This document shows, one piece after another, positions 8,649-14,018 of a stretch of 14,018 bases of DNA. Location: assembly GCA_945888535.1 (NCBI GenBank), contig CAMDAN010000067.1, forward strand, positions 1-14,018, written 5' to 3'. How positions within the stretch are numbered: the first letter of the stretch is position 1; each line of letters starts with the position of its first letter. A program made the translations under genes and the position numbers. This stretch comes from Bordetella parapertussis. Its GTDB lineage: Bacteria; Pseudomonadota; Gammaproteobacteria; Burkholderiales; Burkholderiaceae_C. The notes beneath the pieces are model-generated. The model saw only the letters and a list, made by a program, of their open reading frames with translations, ran no database searches and was not told the DNA's origin.

Positions 8649-9748
8649 CACGCCTTCAAAGCCTGACGAATCACGCCGCATACCTCGTCAACGGACTCGT
8701 TGCTCAACTCTGGGTAAATCGGGAGCGATAAGCAGCGCTGTGCCACCGACTCGGTGACTGGGAAATGGAGCCCTGCAGAAATGCCGGCAAACACCTTTTG
8801 CTGATGCAGGGGCACTGGATAATAAACAGCGCTGGCAATTTGGTGCTCGGTCAAGGCCTGCTGAATGGCCTTACGGTCATCGGTCAGCAAGGTGTACTGG
8901 TGGTAGACGTGCAAGCCGATACCATCTTCGCAGGGCGTTCGCAAGTTCAGGAAACACAAGCCAGCGCTGTACCCGTGAGCGACGCGGCGACGCTCTTGGT
9001 TGTAATGGTCAATCAACGGCAGCTTAGCCCGCAGCACCACGGCCTGGAGTTCATCAAGTCGGCTGTTGTAACCCACAATGTCGTGGTAATAACGCACCTT
9101 GCTGCCGTGGTTGCGAAGCATGCGCAGGGTTTCCGCCATTTCGTCCGACTGTGTGGTGACCATGCCGCCGTCGCCAAAGCAGCCCAAGTTTTTACTGGGG
9201 AAAAAGCTGAATGCGGCCACATCACCCATCGCGCCGGTCTGGATGCCACCGATGTTGGCACCAAAAGATTGAGCGCAGTCTTCCACCAATTGAAGCTGGT
9301 GTTCTTTGGCCAAGGCCATCAAAGGCGTCAAATTGGCCGGCTGTCCAAACAAATGCACCGGTAACAAGGCCTTGGTCTTGGCGGTGATGGCGCGCTGGGC
9401 CTGCGCCACGTCAATGTTGAAGGTGCAGGGATCGATGTCAACAAATACAGCTTTGGCCCCCACATAAGCGATGGCCTCTGCGGTGGCGATGAATGTGAAA
9501 GGCGTGGTGATCACTTCGTCGCCAGGCCCAATGCCAGCAGCCAACAAGGCCAAGTGCAATGCATCGGTGCCGTTGGCACAAGTGATGGCGTGGGCCACAC
9601 CAAGGTACTCGGCCGCCTCTTTCTCAAAGGCTTGAACGTTGGGGCCCAAAATAAACTGCGCAGCCGTCAAGGCTTTCAAAAATGCAGGTTCCAACTGGGG
9701 CTGGAGATCGCGGTACTGGGCGACCAGATCGACCATAGGGATGGGCAT
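8648..9748 (-). CDS. gnnB: DegT/DnrJ/EryC1-family sugar aminotransferase, GnnB-like
   Basis: 366 residues, a PLP-dependent aminotransferase of the DegT/DnrJ/EryC1/StrS family that converts a nucleotide keto-sugar to an amino-sugar. It shows MVDLVAQYRDLQP, FILGPNVQAFE, CANGTDALHLAL (phosphate-binding), the PLP-contacting Asp157 in VEDCAQSFGA, the Schiff-base Lys186 in SFFPSKNLGCFGDGG, and YNSRLDELQA. It closely resembles WbpE/WlbC, the aminotransferases of UDP-GlcNAc3NA synthesis. The placement between lpxA and lpxB, directly after a Gfo/Idh oxidoreductase, instead matches GnnB of Acidithiobacillus ferrooxidans, which aminates UDP-3-keto-GlcNAc to UDP-GlcNAc3N. The ATG at 9746-9748 has AAAGGA five bases upstream. 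Family is certain; the GnnB role is inference from context, and the symbol should be read so. Confidence 0.78.
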   Translation of the reverse strand: MPIPMVDLVAQYRDLQPQLEPAFLKALTAAQFILGPNVQAFEKEAAEYLGVAHAITCANGTDALHLALLAAGIGPGDEVITTPFTFIATAEAIAYVGAKAVFVDIDPCTFNIDVAQAQRAITAKTKALLPVHLFGQPANLTPLMALAKEHQLQLVEDCAQSFGANIGGIQTGAMGDVAAFSFFPSKNLGCFGDGGMVTTQSDEMAETLRMLRNHGSKVRYYHDIVGYNSRLDELQAVVLRAKLPLIDHYNQERRRVAHGYSAGLCFLNLRTPCEDGIGLHVYHQYTLLTDDRKAIQQALTEHQIASAVYYPVPLHQQKVFAGISAGLHFPVTESVAQRCLSLPIYPELSNESVDEVCGVIRQALKA

Positions 9749-9774
9749 AGCGGTCCTTTCAAATATTCAGAAAA

Positions 9775-10716
9775 TCAGGAAATCAGACGGGTGGCTTCGG
9801 TGATGCGCTGTACAGCTTCCAGCGCACGGCGTCCAGCTTCACCATTCACTTTGGGGGGGCGTCCCTGCCGAACGCTCTCGACAAAGTCGAGGATTTCGGC
9901 AAACAAAGGATCGGCCTCACCAAACGATTGCTCTTGGCGCTCAATCGCCAGCTCGGAATCGGCCGCAGGCGTGGCAGCACCTCGGTAAGTGGTCAAGGTG
10001 CGGGCCTGGAAATCGAGGGAGTGACAAGCTTGGTCTTGAAAAACACGCATTTTGCGCTCGCTCTTAGCGCTCACGCGGCTGGCGGTCACGTTGGCCACGC
10101 AGCCATTGGCAAAACGAATCCGAGCATTCGCAATGTCAATGTCAGTGGTCAACACGCGCGCACCCGAACACTCCACGCTTTCCAGCTCGCTGTTGACCAA
10201 GGACAAGATCAAATCCACGTCGTGGATCATCAAGTCCAGCAGCACACTCACATCGGTGGCGCGTGGCTTGAAAGGGGCCAAACGTGAGCTGTCGATGAAA
10301 CGAGGGTTGGACAACAAGGGCTCTAAAGCCAAAGCGGCGGGATTAAAACGCTCCAAATGCCCGACAGCCAACACGCAATGATTTTCTTTGGCCAGTCGAA
10401 TCAAGGCATCGGCCTGCTCCAAGGTGGTGGTCATGGGTTTTTCCACCAAAACATGTACGCCCGCCCGCAAAAATTCGGTGCACACATCGTAGTGACCTTG
10501 CGTGGGCACCACGATACTCACCGCATCGACCTGACCGATCAGCGATCGGTAGTCCGTCAAGGCCGCACAGTTGAGCGGAGCTGCCACAGTATCGGCTTGA
10601 TCTTGGCGGCTGTCTACCACCGCCACCAGCTGGCACTCGGGAATTTTGGCGTACTTTTGAGCATGAAATTTGCCCAGATAACCAACGCCAATCACGGCGC
10701 AACGCAACAGGGCCAA
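9775..10716 (-). CDS. gnnA: Gfo/Idh/MocA-family oxidoreductase, GnnA-like
   Basis: 313 residues. An N-terminal Rossmann fold (about 1-120) carries the NAD(P)-binding GVGYLGKFHAQKY, VVDSR at the end of the second strand, and the family's VLVEKP with the catalytic Lys93. The C-terminal domain has LLDLMIHDVDLIL, with His165 in the usual catalytic position. The predicted reaction is oxidation of the 3-OH of UDP-GlcNAc to a 3-keto sugar, the GnnA step, to be followed by the aminotransferase 26 bp downstream. A WlbA/WbpB-like role on UDP-GlcNAc uronate is the alternative, but no other gene of that pathway is present here. Start is a TTG with a full AAGGAGG five bases upstream; an in-frame TGA 12 bases before it rules out earlier starts. 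It lies 51 bp after lpxA. A run of seven C on the coding strand falls at 9853-9859. Confidence 0.78.
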   Translation of the reverse strand: MALLRCAVIGVGYLGKFHAQKYAKIPECQLVAVVDSRQDQADTVAAPLNCAALTDYRSLIGQVDAVSIVVPTQGHYDVCTEFLRAGVHVLVEKPMTTTLEQADALIRLAKENHCVLAVGHLERFNPAALALEPLLSNPRFIDSSRLAPFKPRATDVSVLLDLMIHDVDLILSLVNSELESVECSGARVLTTDIDIANARIRFANGCVANVTASRVSAKSERKMRVFQDQACHSLDFQARTLTTYRGAATPAADSELAIERQEQSFGEADPLFAEILDFVESVRQGRPPKVNGEAGRRALEAVQRITEATRLIS

Positions 10717-10721
10717 GGGGC

Positions 10722-10728
10722 CCTCCTT
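10722..10728 (-). promoter_or_regulatory. Strong ribosome-binding site for the gnnA-like TTG start
   Basis: AAGGAGG on the minus strand, five bases before the TTG at 10714-10716. It is the best Shine-Dalgarno match noticed in the window and fixes a start codon that would otherwise be doubtful. An ATG just upstream is in another frame. Confidence 0.7.
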
Positions 10729-10767
10729 TCATGCTCGGACCGGGAACCTCCCAGCCCTTGAAATTTT

Positions 10768-11586
10768 TTAATCCACCGAACGGCGGCGCGAACGAACGAT
10801 ACCAACCTTGGGAGACACACCTGCCAGAAAGTCCATCATCATGTCCACATCGGCCTGAACCTCGGGTTTGTCCTTGGCCATCTGCAAGATGCGGTCTTTT
10901 GCAGCCTCCAAAGTCAGGTTTTCTCGGTAAAGCGCTTTGTACATGGCACGCACTGCTGTGATACGGGTCGGCGAATACCCCCGCCGGCGCAAACCTTCCG
11001 CATTCACCGTTCGCGCAGATGCGGGTTGGCCTTGGCAAGTCACATAGGGCGGCAAGTCGGCAAACAGCAAGGTGCACATGGCGGTAAAGCTGTGTGCGCC
11101 CAAGCGCAGGAACTGGCGCACCACTGTAAAGCCCCCCAGAATGACCCAGTCCCCCACCACAACATGCCCCGCCAACTGCGAGTTGTTAGCAAAAATCGTG
11201 TGGCTGCCCACTTGGCAGTCGTGCGCCAAATGGACATAAGCCATGAACAAGTTGTCATCGCCCACTTGGGTCACACCGCCACCATTGACGGTACCCGCAT
11301 TGAAGGTGCAAAACTCGCGGATGGTGTTACCGTTGCCGATCACCAAACGGGTGGGTTCCCCTGCGTACTTTTTGTCTTGGGGTGCTGCACCCAATGAGGT
11401 GTAACTGTGGACGTGATTGTTCTGTCCGATGCTGGTGTAACCTTCAATCGTGCAATGCGAGCCAATCGTTGTTCCCGCGCCCACCTTGACGTTGGGGCCA
11501 ATCAATGAATAAGGACCGACCGTGACGGATGCATCTAATTGCGCACCCGGGTCAATCACGGCCGTAGGATGAATAGCGCTCACCAT
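10768..11586 (-). CDS. lpxA: Acyl-ACP--UDP-N-acetylglucosamine O/N-acyltransferase LpxA
   Basis: 272 residues (E. coli 262). LpxA transfers a 3-hydroxyacyl chain from ACP to position 3 of UDP-GlcNAc, the first lipid A step. The left-handed beta-helix hexapeptide repeats run through about residue 185, then a helical C-terminal domain begins near NAEGLRRRGYSP. APQDKKYAGEPTR holds Gln70 and Lys73 (E. coli 73 and 76). The catalytic base His122 sits in VHLAHDC (E. coli His125), and His119 and His141 are kept. Two histidines are not: E. coli His99 is Asn96 and His160 is Arg157. Met170 occupies the hydrocarbon-ruler position (E. coli Gly173). The tail is longer and basic (SRRRSVD). ATG at 11584-11586, six bases after the fabZ stop, with only a weak ribosome-binding site. 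Beside a gnnAB pair, its true acceptor may be UDP-GlcNAc3N. Confidence 0.95.
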   Translation of the reverse strand: MVSAIHPTAVIDPGAQLDASVTVGPYSLIGPNVKVGAGTTIGSHCTIEGYTSIGQNNHVHSYTSLGAAPQDKKYAGEPTRLVIGNGNTIREFCTFNAGTVNGGGVTQVGDDNLFMAYVHLAHDCQVGSHTIFANNSQLAGHVVVGDWVILGGFTVVRQFLRLGAHSFTAMCTLLFADLPPYVTCQGQPASARTVNAEGLRRRGYSPTRITAVRAMYKALYRENLTLEAAKDRILQMAKDKPEVQADVDMMMDFLAGVSPKVGIVRSRRRSVD

Positions 11587-11592
11587 GGTCTT

Positions 11593-12033
11593 TTATCCAA
11601 CCGAGCGCATAGCGCAGGTTAATTCGGCTTCCACTGCAAGCTCGCCTTCCACACTTGCGCGGGCTTTGAACTTAAAAATTCCAGCCTTCATACGCAGCAA
11701 TTCCACATCCAAGATCAACTGATCACCTGGCTCGACAGGCCGTTTAAAGCGAGCGCCGTCAATCCCTGCAAAGTAATACACCATGTCATCAGAGGGCGAA
11801 GTGTCAAGCGCATCAAAGGCTAACAAGGCAGCGGCTTGCGCCAAGGCTTCCAACATCAACACGCCTGGCATGACCGGGCGATGGGGAAAGTGGCCCTCAA
11901 AAAAAGGCTCGTTCATCGTGACATTTTTGAGTGCCTTGATGGTTTTCCCTTTGTCCAATTCCAAAACGCGATCGACCAACAAAAAGGGATAGCGGTGGGG
12001 CAGCTGCTTGAGGATTTCGTGGATATTCATCAT
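11593..12033 (-). CDS. fabZ: 3-hydroxyacyl-ACP dehydratase FabZ
   Basis: 146 residues, a single hot-dog fold. FabZ dehydrates (3R)-hydroxyacyl-ACP in fatty-acid synthesis and so competes with LpxA and LpxD for the same substrates. The start [23 protein letters not shown] is typical. The active-site His48 lies in [15 protein letters not shown] and Glu62 in [13 protein letters not shown]. Two ATG codons in tandem at the start (12031-12033 and 12028-12030) overlap the lpxD stop TGA, either as ATGA or as TGATG. The first is used, with GAAG seven bases upstream. Translation is coupled to lpxD. Confidence 0.96.
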   Translation of the reverse strand: MMNIHEILKQLPHRYPFLLVDRVLELDKGKTIKALKNVTMNEPFFEGHFPHRPVMPGVLMLEALAQAAALLAFDALDTSPSDDMVYYFAGIDGARFKRPVEPGDQLILDVELLRMKAGIFKFKARASVEGELAVEAELTCAMRSVG

Positions 12034-13025
12034 TTTTTAACTTCAAGCTCCAATTGTTTAATGCGATCACGCAGACGGTGTAATTGCTTCAAGGTTACCG
12101 CATTGCGCTCCCAAGATGCGTTGTCATCGATGGGGAAGAACCCGGTGTAATGGCCTGGCTTGCTGACCGACTTGCTTACGACAGTTGCCGCAGAAATATG
12201 AACGTGGTCTGCAATTTGTAAGTGGCCTAAAACGATGGCGCCGCCGCCAATCGTGCATTGGGCGCCTATGGTGGCACTGCCCGCAATACCGACACAGCCA
12301 GCAATCGCCGTGTTCTTGCCAATACGAACGTTATGACCCACTTGGATCAGGTTGTCTAACTTGACGCCGTCTTCAATCACTGTATCTTGCAATGCGCCAC
12401 GGTCAACACAGGTATTGGCTCCGATCTCTACATCGTCGCCAATGCGAACGCTGCCGAGCTGTTCCATCTTTTCCCAGCGATCGCCATCGGGCGCAAAGCC
12501 AAATCCATCGGCACCAATCACAACCCCGCTGTGCAAGAGGCACCTATCGCCAACCACGCAATTTTCTCCAACCGTGACGCGGGACTTCAACTCTGTCATC
12601 GCGCCAATCTGTGCGCCACGCTCAATCACGCACAAAGCACCTACCCGGGCGGTTGGGTGTACTCTGGCACCTGGCTCAATCACTGCGCTGGGGTGAATCA
12701 ATGGGCACTTGGTCTCGTCTGGAGACACACTGGCAAGAAGCGTCTTTCGCCACAGTTGCGTCACTTTGGCGAAGTACAAATAGGGTTGATCTGAAACAAT
12801 GCAAGCACCGCGCAGAAGCGCTTCGTCCTTGAGTTGCGGACCCACGATCACGCAAGCGGCTTTGGAGTGCCGGAGTTGCTGCTGGTATCTGGGGTTACTT
12901 ACGAAACTTAACTGACTCGGGGTAGCCGCCTTAAGAGCGGCCAAGCCGTTAATCCGCAGATCGCTATCGGCATGCAACTCGCCCCCCAGCGCTTGAACAA
13001 TGGCCGCAAGGGAAAGTTCAGACAC
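12030..13025 (-). CDS. lpxD: UDP-3-O-(3-hydroxyacyl)glucosamine N-acyltransferase
   Basis: 331 residues. LpxD adds the second 3-hydroxyacyl chain, to the 2-amino group, after LpxC deacetylation. The N-terminal uridine-binding domain (about 1-100) contains [14 protein letters not shown]. Hexapeptide repeats of the left-handed beta-helix follow from about 110 to 285. The catalytic His231 is in [11 protein letters not shown] (E. coli His239), with His268 in VLGHLQI matching E. coli His276. A C-terminal helix ends QLELEVKK. The start is a GTG at 13023-13025 with no clear Shine-Dalgarno sequence; no other in-frame start gives the full uridine-binding domain. The gap to skp is 20 bp. Confidence 0.95.
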   Translation of the reverse strand: MSELSLAAIVQALGGELHADSDLRINGLAALKAATPSQLSFVSNPRYQQQLRHSKAACVIVGPQLKDEALLRGACIVSDQPYLYFAKVTQLWRKTLLASVSPDETKCPLIHPSAVIEPGARVHPTARVGALCVIERGAQIGAMTELKSRVTVGENCVVGDRCLLHSGVVIGADGFGFAPDGDRWEKMEQLGSVRIGDDVEIGANTCVDRGALQDTVIEDGVKLDNLIQVGHNVRIGKNTAIAGCVGIAGSATIGAQCTIGGGAIVLGHLQIADHVHISAATVVSKSVSKPGHYTGFFPIDDNASWERNAVTLKQLHRLRDRIKQLELEVKK

Positions 13026-13045
13026 ACCAAGCCAGGGAACGCAAT

Positions 13046-13552
13046 TTATTTTGCGCCCGAGTTAAGAATTTTGAGAACTTTTTCAGTGATGTCATGCTTG
13101 GTGTTGCTGTACACGACCTCTTGGATCACCAAGTCATATTTTTCTGCATCAGCCACCACCCGCACGGCTTTGGTAGCCTTTTCGAGAACCTGTTGCAATT
13201 CTTCATTGCGACGGCCATTCAAGTCTTCTTGGTATTCGCGTTGTTTGCGCTGAAAGTCCCGATTGAGTTCGGCAAACTCTTTTTGACGGCTGCCGCGTTG
13301 CGATTCGGTCATGGTGGGCGTATCGCGCTCAAACTTCTCGCTGAAGGTTTTCAACGACGTCTGCAAGTCACCAAGCTCTTTACCCCGGCGCGAAAATTCT
13401 TGCTCTAGCTTAACTTGGGCCGCTTTCGCAATGGCAGACTCCGTCGTAATGCGTTGGGTGTTGATATAGCCAATTTTGGAGTCTTGGGCAAAGGCTGCAG
13501 CTCCCAAGGTGCTCAACGCGAGAGCGATAAGTGCTAGTTTTTTTGAAATCAT
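13046..13552 (-). CDS. skp: Periplasmic chaperone Skp/OmpH
   Basis: 168 residues. Skp is a trimeric periplasmic holdase that carries unfolded outer-membrane proteins to the Bam complex. A Sec signal peptide is clear: MISKK, a hydrophobic core, then AAAFA with cleavage expected before QDSKIGYI. The mature part has the usual IGYINTQRI strand, then a long charged helical arm (about 45-125, rich in Lys, Arg, Glu and Gln) and a final strand region [12 protein letters not shown]. Start ATG at 13550-13552, two bases after the bamA stop. No strong ribosome-binding site is seen, consistent with coupling to bamA. The position between bamA and lpxD is the classical one. Confidence 0.93.
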   Translation of the reverse strand: MISKKLALIALALSTLGAAAFAQDSKIGYINTQRITTESAIAKAAQVKLEQEFSRRGKELGDLQTSLKTFSEKFERDTPTMTESQRGSRQKEFAELNRDFQRKQREYQEDLNGRRNEELQQVLEKATKAVRVVADAEKYDLVIQEVVYSNTKHDITEKVLKILNSGAK

Positions 13553-13554
13553 GA

Positions 13555-14018
13555 TTAGAAAGAAGTTCCAATTTGAAATTGCAGTGATTGCGTATTATCG
13601 CTTTCAAATTTCTTGACTGGGACGGCCCAAGCTAAGCGCAAAGGGCCGACTGGTGATATCCAGCTGATACCTACGCCTACGGATGAACGCATGTCGCCGA
13701 GTTGAAAGTCTTCATTGGATCCGTAGATACCACCCATATCAAAGAATCCATACATCCGAAGCGTCCGGTCGTTGCCGCCGCCAGGCAAAGGCGCCAGCAT
13801 TTCCGCATTGAATGTGATTTTTTTGGCGCCACCGGTTGCAACTGGAGTAGCTTGCAAGCGTTGTTCCGCAGTAGTCAAGCTACCTTGCTGAAAACCACGA
13901 ACGGAGCCCAGACCGCCGGAGTAGTAATTTTTAAACAAAGGGAAGGAAAGCCCCCCCGTACCTGCCCCCATGGCGATTTCGCCATTGAGCGCCAATGTCA
14001 CTTTTTTAGATAAAGGGA
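13555..14018 (-). CDS. bamA: Outer membrane assembly factor BamA, C-terminal part
   Basis: The frame is open to the right edge, so only the C-terminal 153 or so residues of a protein normally near 770-800 residues are present. BamA is the Omp85 beta-barrel that folds outer-membrane proteins. The visible part is the end of the barrel. GGLGSVRGFQQGS carries the VRGF motif of the L6 loop; GGIYGSNEDFQLGDMRSSVG and GPLRLAWAVPV are typical late barrel strands; and the protein ends SLQFQIGTSF, an aromatic-rich last strand with the terminal Phe of the beta-signal. The POTRA domains lie outside the window. It is followed at once by skp. Confidence 0.93.
   Translation of the reverse strand, partial: PLSKKVTLALNGEIAMGAGTGGLSFPLFKNYYSGGLGSVRGFQQGSLTTAEQRLQATPVATGGAKKITFNAEMLAPLPGGGNDRTLRMYGFFDMGGIYGSNEDFQLGDMRSSVGVGISWISPVGPLRLAWAVPVKKFESDNTQSLQFQIGTSF

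Noticed and set aside
8648..10716. O-antigen or capsule sugar cluster (WlbA/WlbC type)
   Set aside because: The families would fit, but no dehydrogenase, acetyltransferase, epimerase or glycosyltransferase of such a pathway is nearby, and the genes are embedded in the lipid A operon.
10343..11077. 244-codon minus-strand open frame across the lpxA-gnnA junction
   Set aside because: It runs out of frame through both real genes, and its product is rich in Gly, Arg, Cys and Ser with no domain.
1..14018. Mobile element, defence system or CRISPR array
   Set aside because: No transposase, integrase, long direct repeats, spacer-like periodicity or defence-type gene was seen; all genes are housekeeping or envelope genes apart from the gnnAB-like pair and the exporter.

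Overview
The window is a stretch of ordinary proteobacterial chromosome, best matched to a beta-proteobacterium of the order Burkholderiales, probably Comamonadaceae (Rhodoferax/Limnohabitans-like). This assignment is inferred from gene order (bamA-skp-lpxD-fabZ-lpxA-lpxB-rnhB-spoU, then carA-carB-greA facing yhbY) and from protein character; no marker gene was searched. Coding density is very high. Every gene except the one at the left edge is on the minus strand.

Left part (1-5911): the 3' end of a plus-strand YhbY-type ribosome-assembly gene converges on greA. greA is the last gene of a minus-strand cluster carA-leuE-carB-greA. CarA and CarB are the two subunits of carbamoyl-phosphate synthetase, which feeds arginine and pyrimidine synthesis. 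A LysE/LeuE-type amino-acid exporter lies between them and is translationally coupled to carA by an ATGA overlap. Two perfect inverted repeats sit at the leuE/carB junction. GreA rescues backtracked RNA polymerase.

A gap of about 200 bp (5912-6110) holds the carA leader and a possible promoter, and separates the two minus-strand clusters.

Right part (6111-14018): an outer-membrane and lipid A biogenesis operon read right to left: bamA (3' end), skp/ompH, lpxD, fabZ, lpxA, a Gfo/Idh-type oxidoreductase, a DegT-type aminotransferase, lpxB, rnhB and a SpoU-type RNA methyltransferase. Spacings are tiny or negative throughout. The point of interest is the oxidoreductase/aminotransferase pair between lpxA and lpxB. 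This is the arrangement described for gnnA-gnnB of Acidithiobacillus ferrooxidans, which convert UDP-GlcNAc to UDP-GlcNAc3N so that lipid A carries amide-linked instead of ester-linked 3-acyl chains. LpxA here also has a Met at the acyl-chain ruler position and unusual replacements of two otherwise conserved histidines.

No tRNA, rRNA, CRISPR array, insertion sequence or prophage gene was seen.
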